From contig NZ_BAABBM010000001.1 in assembly GCF_039537965.1 (NCBI RefSeq), positions 1,488,001 through 1,552,000 on the forward strand: a stretch of 64,000 nucleotides of DNA, read 5' to 3'. How positions within the stretch are numbered: position 1 is the first letter of the stretch; each line of letters starts with the position of its first letter. The notes below the pieces were generated by a model. That model saw nothing but the letters and a program-made list of their open reading frames with translations, was not told where the DNA came from and did not search any database. The translations under genes and the position numbers were made by a program. Positions 1-8,539 of the stretch are shown here, piece after piece. The stretch is from Sphingomonas limnosediminicola. Lineage in GTDB: Bacteria > Pseudomonadota > Alphaproteobacteria > Sphingomonadales > Sphingomonadaceae.

Positions 1-811
1 GAAGCGCGAAGACGATCAGCGACGTCTCACTGCCCGCGTCGTCCAAAGCCGCGAGCACCCGACCCAACTGGCGGTCGGTTTCCTCGTAAACGGCGAGTAT
101 GGCGTCGGGTGATGCAGCGGAGGCGAAATCGCCTTCGACCGGCCACAGGTTGTGCCCCGCGCGATGAGCTTCATACCAACCGGTGACGAACAGACCCCAC
201 GGCCTTTGCATCAAGTGTAACGTCGCGTCAGCTTTCGCACGGACGGCGGCGATCAGTTGATCGCGAATTGCTGCGCACTGCGCCGCCGTCTTGGCGACAG
301 GGACCTCGGGCCCGATCGGTCGACGGCCGAACCGCCGCCGCAAATCCTTGAGTACCTGCGGGTCCGACGATTTGGCCTCGCCAGAACTTTGATAGGACCA
401 ATTGGTGATTTGCAGACAGGGCGCGCGCTCGTCGTGAAGCGCGTGGGCTATATCGAAAGCAATCGTCGGGATCCCAGCCTCGGCCACCCGGTGCCAAAAG
501 GGCTGGCAATCAAATTGCATCGACCAGCGCGGATCGCTTACCCGGCGATAGCAGGTGTTGGCTGACGACCATTGAAAGGGGAAATACTGGCCGTGGCGCC
601 CGGGAGGCGTGCCACTGGAGAAAGTCGGCCACACGCTCGCCGAAAGAAAGCGGGCCGGCGTCTCAAGTTTGCGCAGCTCGCCACGTTCCAGCAGCGAGGC
701 GAGGGTGGGCAGCTTACCGATATTGTCCAGTATGAACGGCAAGCTCACGGCGTCGAGGCCGATCATCATCAGCCTTGGCGCGGCCTGTCTATCCTCTTTC
801 AAATGAGACAT
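1..811 (-). CDS. Alkaline phosphatase-superfamily phosphodiesterase/nucleotide pyrophosphatase-like protein (partial, 3' end beyond the window)
   Basis: I read this frame directly on the minus strand from ATG 811; it runs open to the left edge for about 270 residues, so the C-terminus is missing. Near the N-terminus MIGLDA gives a metal-binding Asp (about residue 20). VWPTFSSGTPPGRHG (about 61-74) matches the nucleophile region of type I phosphodiesterases/pyrophosphatases, with Thr63 the likely nucleophile. There is no signal peptide, so it appears cytoplasmic unless exported another way. The family hydrolyses phosphodiester or pyrophosphate bonds; here the neighbours suggest a nucleotide-sugar or lipid-linked substrate, which is inference. 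It is divergent from the flippase-like gene at 899. Family call is good, substrate unknown. Confidence 0.8.
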   Translation of the reverse strand, partial: MSHLKEDRQAAPRLMMIGLDAVSLPFILDNIGKLPTLASLLERGELRKLETPARFLSASVWPTFSSGTPPGRHGQYFPFQWSSANTCYRRVSDPRWSMQFDCQPFWHRVAEAGIPTIAFDIAHALHDERAPCLQITNWSYQSSGEAKSSDPQVLKDLRRRFGRRPIGPEVPVAKTAAQCAAIRDQLIAAVRAKADATLHLMQRPWGLFVTGWYEAHRAGHNLWPVEGDFASAASPDAILAVYEETDRQLGRVLAALDDAGSETSLIVFAL

Positions 812-898
812 ATGTGGCCGTTGCCCCTACCGCTAAGCGAGCAGTTTCAGCGCCTGTGATACAGCTTTACGCGAACAAATTCTCGCAAGGATTGAAGC

Positions 899-1861
899 GT
901 GAGAGTGCGTAAGTGGGACACCCGCGGCCTGCTGAAGCTCGCGATCAAGTGCGTCGTGACGGCTGGATTGCTATGGGCTGCGTTCCGCAGCGTTGACGTC
1001 GGCGCCGTCTCGAAGCTGCTCTCGGGACTGGACCCTGTCGCGGCAGCTTCGGCACTCGCCCTCACCGCACTGATCGTTGTCTCCGACGCAATGCTTCTTG
1101 AAGGTATCCTGCGAAATTTCGAGCGCCGGATCCCGTTCGGGACGGCGCTTATCTACAGCCTCGTCGGCTGGTTCTTCAGCAATGTCGCGCCTTCGACGGT
1201 CGGGGGAGACATATTCCGCGCGGTGCAATTATCGCGGGCGGGCACAACCATCGCGACCGCCGTCCGCGTCATCGTCTCGATGAGGCTGCTTTCATTCACG
1301 AGCCTCGTTGCAGTCATGCTTATAGGCTTTCCAATCGCGATTGGCCGACTTGAGAACCATCGTGACGTCGTGCTCCTCGCAACGGTGTTAGCGGCGGCGT
1401 TGGGAGCTGTGCTTGCCTTGGCCTGCTTTCGGCCGAGGCAATGGCCCGAACGATGGTCGCTCGTGCGCAAGTTTCGCACGCTCTCAGACGATTTCCAGAG
1501 GCTGCTCGCCCCGAGCTTGCGCAGCGGCATATTGTGGTTGGCTGCGCTCGCTCAGCATGGGTTGCGAGTTGGCATTTTGGCCTGCCTCGCCGCAGGCCTG
1601 GGCCTGCACATCCCGCTGGCGACTCTGTTCGCGCTGGTCCCTGCAGCACTGCTCATCGCAATGGTGCCAATCTCCTTTGGGGGATGGGGCGTTCGCGAAG
1701 TCACATTCGTTTATCTGCTAGGGGCAGCGGGCAACGACGCAGAATCCGCACTTTCGCTGTCGATTGCGTTCGGCGTCTTGCGCTTGGTGGTGGGCCTGGC
1801 TGGCGGAGTGACCTGGACGCTGGTCAGCACCCATCATTATCGCGTCGATACGCCCACCTGA
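899..1861 (+). CDS. Flippase-like integral membrane protein (UPF0104 / lysylphosphatidylglycerol synthase TM-region family)
   Basis: A 320-residue polytopic inner-membrane protein with a GTG start and an AAGG ribosome-binding site about 8 bases upstream. It has around eight hydrophobic segments and the family-typical features FSNVAPSTVGGD (about 96-107) and a GGWGVRE motif (about 258-264), seen in the LPG synthase transmembrane region/AglD-like family. Only the membrane half is present; the soluble aminoacyl-transferase domain of MprF is absent, so lipid aminoacylation is unlikely. Family members are thought to flip lipids or lipid-linked sugars. The surrounding glycosyltransferase and oxidoreductase genes fit that role. 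Its 3' end overlaps the convergent aldo/keto reductase gene by 25 bp. Confidence 0.85.
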   Translation: MRVRKWDTRGLLKLAIKCVVTAGLLWAAFRSVDVGAVSKLLSGLDPVAAASALALTALIVVSDAMLLEGILRNFERRIPFGTALIYSLVGWFFSNVAPSTVGGDIFRAVQLSRAGTTIATAVRVIVSMRLLSFTSLVAVMLIGFPIAIGRLENHRDVVLLATVLAAALGAVLALACFRPRQWPERWSLVRKFRTLSDDFQRLLAPSLRSGILWLAALAQHGLRVGILACLAAGLGLHIPLATLFALVPAALLIAMVPISFGGWGVREVTFVYLLGAAGNDAESALSLSIAFGVLRLVVGLAGGVTWTLVSTHHYRVDTPT

Positions 1862-2784
1862 TCTCGCCACAGCTGGTCCAACCGTTCCAGCACTGAGTCG
1901 GGAAGCGGGGGCGCCAACGCAGCGGCAATGTTCTGCCGGAGATGAGCCGCGTTACCGGTCCCTGTCAGGACGACATCGATCCCATCTTGATGGCGGCAAT
2001 AGCGGTACGCGAGCTCAGACAAATCAGCCGCGCCCGCTTCCTCCAGCAGCTCTGCGAGCGCAATTCCTTCCTCGCCGTCCTGCGTCTTTGAAAGACCGCG
2101 CAGCGCGAACATTCCAATGACGCTCACGCCTTTGTCTTTGGCCCGCGGAATGAGGACGCGGGCCGCGCTCGAGTTCTGCAAGCTGAACCCGACCATCATG
2201 GCGTCGGCCCATGAGTCATCGAGGGCGGCGCTCAGCATGGAGTGACCTGGGTCGTTAAGAAAACCCTCTGTGATGCCGACCATCCGGAGTTTTCCCTCAT
2301 CCTTCATCCTGAGCAGCTCGGGAACAACGCGCGCAACCGCCGAGGAATACTGCTGTGGCGAAACGGCATGCAGATGGAGGATGTCGATCCGGTCCGTGCG
2401 CAATGTCCTGAGCGATTGTTCCACGCGCTTCCGCAATACGCCCGCTGAACAGCTCCACCCGCTCCGCCGGGCAATCCAGGATGATACCTGATTTGCCCGC
2501 CTCATCCGGGCAAACGGAAACACGGCCGGGCCGATATGCACTTTCGTTGAAATAAGGACGCGATCGCGGCAATCGGCGAGAGCCTCGGCAAGCAATTCAT
2601 CAACGCCGCCGCAGATGCCTGCACCGTCGAAGAAGGTAATTCCCTCGTCCACAGCCGTACGAATAAGGGTCACCGCGTCGGACTTCGTCGCGCCTTTCAC
2701 CAGGCCGAAGCGACTGCTGCTTCCTCCGCCAAGTCCAATGACGCTGGAGACCAGTTCCGATCCGCCGAGCCGCGCATAATCCAT
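1837..2784 (-). CDS. Aldo/keto reductase-family protein with catalytic Tyr replaced by Cys
   Basis: A 315-residue TIM-barrel protein of the aldo/keto reductase superfamily. The N-terminus (RLGGSELVSSVIGLGGG) and the FFDGAG region are typical. Ungapped alignment by eye to the usual DTAxxYGxSE motif puts Asp53, Cys58 (normally the proton-donating Tyr), Lys81 (in ISTKV) and His139 (in LHLHAV) at the tetrad positions. Three of four catalytic residues are kept and the Tyr is not. An extra Arg/Trp/Cys-rich stretch lies around residues 92-118. It may therefore not be a classical NADPH-dependent carbonyl reductase. It lies between envelope-glycan genes and is divergent from the FAD oxidoreductase at 2910. 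Family call is firm; activity is uncertain. Confidence 0.88.
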   Translation of the reverse strand: MDYARLGGSELVSSVIGLGGGSSSRFGLVKGATKSDAVTLIRTAVDEGITFFDGAGICGGVDELLAEALADCRDRVLISTKVHIGPAVFPFARMRRANQVSSWIARRSGWSCSAGVLRKRVEQSLRTLRTDRIDILHLHAVSPQQYSSAVARVVPELLRMKDEGKLRMVGITEGFLNDPGHSMLSAALDDSWADAMMVGFSLQNSSAARVLIPRAKDKGVSVIGMFALRGLSKTQDGEEGIALAELLEEAGAADLSELAYRYCRHQDGIDVVLTGTGNAAHLRQNIAAALAPPLPDSVLERLDQLWRDQVGVSTR

Positions 2785-2909
2785 CGCTTGCAGTCTTCGC
2801 CCATCTGCCCGTGGTGCTCAATGCCAACGGTGAGTTCGTGCCCATTGATGGAAGCGGCGGTCTCGCAATGAGACGCGCTGAAATGCCGTAGTTCCAAAAC
2901 TCACCGTTA

Positions 2910-4472
2910 ATGCGTAGTTTGCTGAGGGGAACATTGGGGCGTGTTCGATTGGCTGATCGCGACTACCGAACGTTCGGCCGGAGCGAGCCGCATCCAGGCG
3001 ACAGCCGCGCCACCGCGGCGGGCGAGTCCGTGGTCATCATCGGCGCCGGGCCGGCCGGACTCACCGCATCGTACGAACTTGGCAAGCTAAGCCAATCGCA
3101 CAGCGCGATAGTGCTTGAAGAAAGCGGCCATGTCGGCGGCATTGCCCGAACCGAGACGTACAAGGGTTTTCGGTTCGACATCGGCGGCCATCGCTTCTTC
3201 ACGAAAGTGAAGGAGGTCGAAGAACTCTGGCACACCGTCTGCCAGGACGATTTTCTCCTTCGTCCGCGGCTCAGCCGTATTTTCTACCGGGGGAAGTTTT
3301 ACGACTACCCGCTGCGAGCCTTGAACGCCCTTCGCAACGTCGGTGTGTACGAAACGGTGCGGATCATTCTCAGCTATCTGAAATGGCAAGTGCGCCCTCA
3401 TCGGGTCGAGGAGAATTTCGAGCAGTGGGTAATGAATCGGTTCGGCGGACGGCTCTTCCAGCACTTCTTTCGCAGCTACACCGAAAAGGTCTGGGGCATT
3501 CCGTGCGCCGAAATTCGAGCGGATTGGGCGGAGCAACGCATCAAGAGCTTGTCGCTAAAGGAGGCGGCGCTCAGCACGCTCACGGGCAAGAGCAATAGCA
3601 CCAGCCTGATCGAAGAGTTTCATTATCCGAGGCTGGGCCCGGGCATGATGTGGGAGAAGTTCCGCGACCGCGTGCGGGCTTTTGGCCACGAAGTCCGGAT
3701 GAACAATCGGGTGGTTCGCATCGTGCACGGCGACGCCAAGGTTGAGGCTGTCGAGGTGCTCCATGAAACGGAAGCCGGCTTCTCGACCTACATGCTCGAA
3801 GCTGATCATTTCATCTCCTCGATGCCCATTAGCGACTTGGTGCGCGCGATGGACCCGCCGCCGCCCCTCGCGGTCCGGAAAGCAGCGAAACACCTGAAGT
3901 ATCGCGACTTCCTGATCGTTGTGCTGATCCTCGACCATCCCGATCCGTTCGCTGACAACTGGATCTATGTTCACAGCCCCGAGCAGCGGGTCGGCCGCAT
4001 TCAGAACTTCAGGGCATGGTCACCGGATCTCGTTCCGGATCCGGCCAAGGCGAGCATCGGCATGGAATATTTTTGCAACGCCGGCAGCGAGCTATGGGAC
4101 ATGGCGGATGCCGACCTGATCGCGCTCGCCGGGCAAGAGTTGGCGCAACTCGGACTAGCGCGCGAAGGCTCGGTGGTCGATGGAACGGTGATCCGTCAGC
4201 CCAGAGCTTATCCCGTCTATGATCGCGATTATTCGCAGGCTCTGGCGACTATTCGCGACTGGATCGGCGGTTTCGAGAATCTGCAGGTGATCGGCCGCAA
4301 CGGCATGCATCGCTACAACAACCAGGATCATTCCATGCTGACTGCGATGTTGGCGGTGCGCAACATCATGGGAGAGCAGCATGATCTGTGGGAGGTGAAT
4401 GTCGAGCGTTCGTATCACGAGGAGTTCGAGGTCAGTCACAAGCATCCGAAAGCGGCGCTGGCTGCGGAGTGA
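2910..4472 (+). CDS. NAD(P)/FAD-dependent oxidoreductase (amine oxidase / UDP-galactopyranose mutase-like)
   Basis: A 520-residue flavoprotein. The dinucleotide-binding motif VVIIGAGPAGLTASYEL begins at about residue 41, followed by GGIARTE and FDIGGHRFFTK, typical of the protoporphyrinogen oxidase/UDP-galactopyranose mutase-like clade often found in polysaccharide loci. About 40 residues precede the Rossmann motif, more than usual, so an internal start is possible. No signal peptide or membrane segment is seen, so it is probably cytoplasmic. Its stop overlaps the GTG start of the glycosyltransferase by 4 bp, implying translational coupling and a shared pathway. The likely role is modification of a sugar or lipid-linked intermediate; the substrate cannot be read from sequence. 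Confidence 0.88.
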   Translation: MRSLLRGTLGRVRLADRDYRTFGRSEPHPGDSRATAAGESVVIIGAGPAGLTASYELGKLSQSHSAIVLEESGHVGGIARTETYKGFRFDIGGHRFFTKVKEVEELWHTVCQDDFLLRPRLSRIFYRGKFYDYPLRALNALRNVGVYETVRIILSYLKWQVRPHRVEENFEQWVMNRFGGRLFQHFFRSYTEKVWGIPCAEIRADWAEQRIKSLSLKEAALSTLTGKSNSTSLIEEFHYPRLGPGMMWEKFRDRVRAFGHEVRMNNRVVRIVHGDAKVEAVEVLHETEAGFSTYMLEADHFISSMPISDLVRAMDPPPPLAVRKAAKHLKYRDFLIVVLILDHPDPFADNWIYVHSPEQRVGRIQNFRAWSPDLVPDPAKASIGMEYFCNAGSELWDMADADLIALAGQELAQLGLAREGSVVDGTVIRQPRAYPVYDRDYSQALATIRDWIGGFENLQVIGRNGMHRYNNQDHSMLTAMLAVRNIMGEQHDLWEVNVERSYHEEFEVSHKHPKAALAAE

Positions 4473-5521
4473 CCACTTCCGCCGACATCCCTCACAGCAA
4501 ACTCGCGGTCGTCATCCCCGCTTATAATGCGGGTGCTACCCTGCCCGCATGCCTCGCCGCACTGACGCAGTCGCGACGCCGATCAGACGAAATCATCCTG
4601 TTCGACGATGGTTCGGGGGATGACACCGCGGAGATCGCGCGCTTCTACGGCGCCAAGGTCATCAGCGGCGAAAGGCCCGCGAAGGGCCCCGCGGCTGGCC
4701 GCAACCTCGGCGCAGCCGCTGCCGCAGGCTCGATCATCGTGTTCGTCGATGCGGACGTAGAGGTCGGGCCAGAAGCGCTCGGCAAGCTCGAAGCACCGAT
4801 CGCGGCCGGCCGGGCAGTCGCCACTTTCGGTTCCTATGACGACAGCCCGAAGTCGCGCCGGATCGCGGCCCTGTACGCCAATCTGCGCCATCATTGGGTG
4901 CACCAGCATGGCCGCACCGAGGCATTCACATTCTGGAGCGGCTTGGGCGCAATCAGAGCAGACGTTTTTCGTGCGCACGGGGGTTTCGATACGGCGTTCG
5001 CCAAGCCAAGCATCGAGGATATCGATCTCGGTATCCGCATCATCGAAAGCGGCGGCCGCATCATGCTCGTGAAGGACGCACTTGGCGCTCACCACAAGGA
5101 TTGGGGTGTCCTCCAATTGTGGACCACGGACATCTTCCAGCGAGCGATCCCTTGGGCGCGGCTTATCAAGGACAAGCGCGGACGCGCTGACGATCTGAAT
5201 ATTTCGCGGCGGGAGCGGGCCTCGGCCGTCGCAGCGCAGCTGGTCGTGCCCGCACTTGCTGCGGCGGCATGGAATTGGAATTGGTGGCCCGCGCCCGCCA
5301 TAGCGATCGGCGGCTACTTGGCTCTCAACGCCAACTTTCTCGCCTTTCTGTACAAGCACGGCGGCGCACGACTGGCAGTCGCAGGAAGTTTCCTGCACTG
5401 GTGTTATCACATCTATGCGAGCGCCACTTTCCTGCTGGTGGCAACCGGCCTTCTCTCGCAAAGCGCCCGCAGCAAGATGATCATCGCCAGCACGGGCAGA
5501 ACCCAGGCCACGCGCCCCTGA
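4469..5521 (+). CDS. Family 2 glycosyltransferase with C-terminal membrane segments
   Basis: The reading frame is open from 4388, but the start is taken as GTG 4469, which overlaps the previous stop as GTGA and leaves only a few residues before the conserved KLAVVIPAYN. The protein is 350 residues. GT-A fold landmarks are DDGSGD (46-51, nucleotide-sugar binding) and the metal-binding DAD (94-96) within FVDADVEV. Around 160-180 the FDTAF/IEDIDLGIRI stretch resembles the acceptor/catalytic ED motif of GT2 enzymes. Hydrophobic segments near the C-terminus suggest membrane attachment, as in dolichol-phosphate-sugar synthase-like or lipid-linked transferases. The 3' end overlaps the convergent membrane-protein gene by 109 bp. 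Confidence 0.9.
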   Translation: MTTSADIPHSKLAVVIPAYNAGATLPACLAALTQSRRRSDEIILFDDGSGDDTAEIARFYGAKVISGERPAKGPAAGRNLGAAAAAGSIIVFVDADVEVGPEALGKLEAPIAAGRAVATFGSYDDSPKSRRIAALYANLRHHWVHQHGRTEAFTFWSGLGAIRADVFRAHGGFDTAFAKPSIEDIDLGIRIIESGGRIMLVKDALGAHHKDWGVLQLWTTDIFQRAIPWARLIKDKRGRADDLNISRRERASAVAAQLVVPALAAAAWNWNWWPAPAIAIGGYLALNANFLAFLYKHGGARLAVAGSFLHWCYHIYASATFLLVATGLLSQSARSKMIIASTGRTQATRP

Positions 5522-6924
5522 TATCGATCCGTTACGCCCGAAAGTGCACCGCATATGGCAGCGTTCGCGATCAACCCGACAGTGGCGACGCCGACGGCGG
5601 CAATTTCGACCCGCGTTAGTCGTCCGCGAAAAACCAAGAGAAGCATGATGCTTGCTGCGAAGCCAATGTAGATCGCCACCTCGGCGATGTTCCGGAGCAG
5701 CGGCCTGTCGGCCCGTACCTGAACGAGTGTCGGATCTTCCCCGCCAACCAGCTTCACGCCGAATATGAGACCCTGCGGCCCGAATTTGACCAATTGGTTT
5801 AGGCCGTTTCCGGCCGACCGGCGAAACTGTTCCACCGGATATTCAAAGGCGGCACGCCGCACGATGACGCTCTCCTCGGCGCGAATCCGCTCCATCTGTT
5901 CGGAGCTCGCGCGATACCGGACGCCGCCTTTCGACCAAAGGAAGTCACCCACTTTACGCGGCGGATTCGGTCCGAAGACTTCGCAAATGGCGTAGCGCTC
6001 TGTCGCGCAATGTTCCCGCAGATACCACGCGCCCGGTCCATCCGCGACGGAGCGGGCAAGCAGGATTGGGTAGCGTTTGGGTGAAAGGCTCGCTTGGCCG
6101 AAAGCGAAGTATGAAGTCCCAAGGAGTGCCGCGACAGCCAGAACGAAGGGGCTGGAAAACCATACGAGACGCTTGAGGCGCCTTTCCGGCGAATTTCGAT
6201 GCAGCCAAAAATTGGCGCTTGCACCTGCAACGAGCACGCAAAGTCCAAGAGGCAAATGGCTGCCATGCGTCGTCATGCAAAATGCAACCAGCAACACCAG
6301 CGTCGACCGAATGGCCAGGGTCGTGCGCTCAAACAAAACGGTCAGCGCCACTGCGCCGGCGATCATCACCCCGGCAAGAATGTCGGGCACTGCATAAGCT
6401 GCATACCATGGCGCCGAGGTGAGAAAGGCGGCGCCCGCCGCGACGAGCACGGCGGTCATTACGCCCCCGTCGGGATCGACCAGCCGCTTGAGGAAGGAAA
6501 TGACCAGCGCAACAGCCGCGGTCTGGACGACAACGAGCGGGACAAGCGCGTCATAAGGACCGCGCAGGATGTACGTGACGACGCTGTAGATAAGTGACCT
6601 AACCCCGCCCGACTGCGAAATCAGCACGGTGACGACGGCGCGCGGATCTGCGCCCGTTTGGTGGACGGCTGGCGCACCGAACAACGACTGCCACCAATTA
6701 TCGAGAATGAGCAGGCCGGTATGGAATCCCAAGGCTCCGCCACGGAGATAGCTTGTGCTGTCTTCCATGTAGAAAGGTCCGCCATTGACGGTGAACGGCC
6801 AAAGCAAGAACAGAAGCGTGACGAAGTAGGCGACAGCGGCCCCGCCTAGGCGGCCCGGCCTTAGAGAGCGCGTGGGCCTCACCGCTCGGCCCGCTTCTGC
6901 AGTCGTGGAGCCCCCGATCAGCAC
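5413..6924 (-). CDS. Large polytopic membrane protein, unknown function (possibly GT-C-like)
   Basis: A 503-residue protein with roughly ten to eleven hydrophobic segments. The first (about residues 29-47) is followed by a loop containing YMEDSTSYL. An acidic pair in the first periplasmic loop is a hallmark of GT-C glycosyltransferases, but the resemblance is limited to that and the topology, so the role is inference. A soluble stretch around 270-400 has two Cys residues and many charged residues. The first 25 residues are Arg-rich and a later start is possible. It converges on and overlaps the glycosyltransferase gene; the last membrane helix lies within the overlap. No family is recognised with confidence. 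Confidence 0.75.
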   Translation of the reverse strand: MLIGGSTTAEAGRAVRPTRSLRPGRLGGAAVAYFVTLLFLLWPFTVNGGPFYMEDSTSYLRGGALGFHTGLLILDNWWQSLFGAPAVHQTGADPRAVVTVLISQSGGVRSLIYSVVTYILRGPYDALVPLVVVQTAAVALVISFLKRLVDPDGGVMTAVLVAAGAAFLTSAPWYAAYAVPDILAGVMIAGAVALTVLFERTTLAIRSTLVLLVAFCMTTHGSHLPLGLCVLVAGASANFWLHRNSPERRLKRLVWFSSPFVLAVAALLGTSYFAFGQASLSPKRYPILLARSVADGPGAWYLREHCATERYAICEVFGPNPPRKVGDFLWSKGGVRYRASSEQMERIRAEESVIVRRAAFEYPVEQFRRSAGNGLNQLVKFGPQGLIFGVKLVGGEDPTLVQVRADRPLLRNIAEVAIYIGFAASIMLLLVFRGRLTRVEIAAVGVATVGLIANAAICGALSGVTDRYQGRVAWVLPVLAMIILLRALCERRPVATSRKVALA

Positions 6925-7147
6925 GAACGAGAATTCTCACGAACAACGGGTGGCCGCAAGTGAACGGCGGCGTCTATCACCGGTCATCTTCCAGCGCGGC
7001 TATCCACTACTCGCTGGGAAGTTGGCAAACATCGTCCGTCACCTGATCACGCGCTGCGAAGTTGTCCGGATCAGCGCACAAGGCTTTGCGCAAGAATAAC
7101 CATCATTTTCGGATACGGGCATTTACTGATACAGTCAGGGTTTATCC

Positions 7148-7166
7148 CACCATTAGAATAGTGGTG
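7148..7166 (+). promoter_or_regulatory. Inverted repeat in the leader of the histidine kinase gene
   Basis: The arms CACCATTA and TAGTGGTG pair around a GAA loop (one T-G wobble as RNA). A smaller repeat, ACTG-ATA-CAGT, lies at 7125-7135. They sit 26-65 bp upstream of the kinase start in a 288-bp divergent intergenic region (6925-7212) that otherwise shows no gene. It could be an operator or a leader hairpin. There is no T-tract, so it is unlikely to be a terminator. Confidence 0.35.
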
Positions 7167-7212
7167 ACCTCCCAGTTCGTGCGTCCCGGAGGTGATGATT
7201 TCCGGGGGGCAA

Positions 7213-8337
7213 ATGACACGGGATCCGCTTCTAAAATTGAGACCGATCGAACCATCGGCAGCTATTCCGCTGACAGCGGATGATGGCACAGCTCAACTGC
7301 TGGGATCTGCCTTTGCAGGTACAATGCAGGAGTTGATCGACGATTTGCCGGAGCAAATCGCGATCCTCGATGACGGGTTCAACATCCTGGCGGTGAACCG
7401 CGCCTGGAGGGACGTCGTAACGCGGCATGGTTACGTCAACGCCTTGCCTGGCTACAACTATCACACGGTTTGTGCCCAGCATGCCGCAGCGGGCTATGAG
7501 CCCGCTGCTGAAGCGGTTGCAGCTCTTGATGGCCTACGTTCAGGCAAGCACAGCTTCTGGCAACTGAACTACAATGGTCGAGAGCGCTGGGACGGGCGCG
7601 ATTTCCAGATCTGCTTCCATCGCATCGTTCGAGGTGACAACAACTTTACATTGGTCACGCGCTTCGACCTGACCGAAATCAACGAACTTCGCCGGCTAAA
7701 GTCCGAATTCAATCGGGCGCTGGAACAAGGCCAGGCCAGTGAGCGGCTAAGATTAGGACGAGAACTGCATGACGGCACCTCGCAAGTTCTCACCGCGATC
7801 GGCCTGCTAATCTGTCGCCTGAAAAGAGAGCCACTCAGCGCGCAAACGTCCGCTCTCGTCGAAGAACTGCAGGAGCTTCTGGGTGAGGCCCATCAGGAAA
7901 TCCGCTCGATCTCCTACCTCGCTCACCCCCCCGCGCTCGACAAGCTGGGCCTGGCAAATGCCATGAAGCTCCTGGCTGAGGGATTTGCTCGCCGCACCGG
8001 CCTCGAAGCCTCGTTCGAGATCCTGGGTGAATATGATCCCGTTTCAGCGACAGCCAAAGCCGCGATCTACCGACTCGCTCAGGAAGCTCTCTCGAATGTC
8101 CATCGTCACGCGCATGCAAATCGGATCCGAGTTCAGATCTTTTGCCGCGCTTCCGCGACTCATTTCGTCATTGCGGACGACGGCGTCGGAATAAAGCCGG
8201 AAGCGCTTGCTGGGGGTTGCAGCGGCGTTGGCCTGGCAAGCATGCGTTCGCGCATGGCCGAGATCGGCGCTCGACTAACCGTTCGCAACTTGCAGCCTGG
8301 AACTGCAATCGTCGCAAGCTTGCCGAAGGGGTTGTGA
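7213..8337 (+). CDS. Orphan PAS-domain sensor histidine kinase (HisKA_3 / NarX-type)
   Basis: A 374-residue soluble sensor kinase. A PAS-like domain (about 40-155) begins with LPEQIAILDDGFNILAVNRAW. The dimerisation/phosphoacceptor region has GRELHDGTSQVL, whose His (about residue 186) is the expected autophosphorylation site of LuxR-type two-component kinases. The C-terminal HATPase has AQEALSNVHRHA (N box), DDGVGI (G1) and GVGLASMRSR (G2). No membrane helices are present, so it senses a cytoplasmic signal. A GTG at 7192 and ATG at 7195 are in-frame alternatives; ATG 7213 follows a run of six G. No response regulator lies next to it; the next gene encodes a GAF protein, so the partner is elsewhere. 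Confidence 0.87.
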   Translation: MTRDPLLKLRPIEPSAAIPLTADDGTAQLLGSAFAGTMQELIDDLPEQIAILDDGFNILAVNRAWRDVVTRHGYVNALPGYNYHTVCAQHAAAGYEPAAEAVAALDGLRSGKHSFWQLNYNGRERWDGRDFQICFHRIVRGDNNFTLVTRFDLTEINELRRLKSEFNRALEQGQASERLRLGRELHDGTSQVLTAIGLLICRLKREPLSAQTSALVEELQELLGEAHQEIRSISYLAHPPALDKLGLANAMKLLAEGFARRTGLEASFEILGEYDPVSATAKAAIYRLAQEALSNVHRHAHANRIRVQIFCRASATHFVIADDGVGIKPEALAGGCSGVGLASMRSRMAEIGARLTVRNLQPGTAIVASLPKGL

Positions 8338-8539
8338 CGTGACCTCCTGTGGGAGCAAATCAAGAGATTCCGTCTAAGGCCTATTCCAGGTTGATACATG
8401 CCAGCCCGCATCCGCTTATCGGTGATTTTCCCGACAGACATTGCTGCTGATCTGGAAACAATGGCAACGATCTGCTCACTCGGTGCGGTCTAAGAGCGGA
8501 TAGGTCGCGTGGCCTTGAAGAAGCCCGAAGGGATAGAAG

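Noticed and set aside
8398..8493. 31-codon plus-strand frame between the PAS kinase and GAF genes
   Set aside because: Readable as a small peptide but no ribosome-binding site and no recognisable feature.
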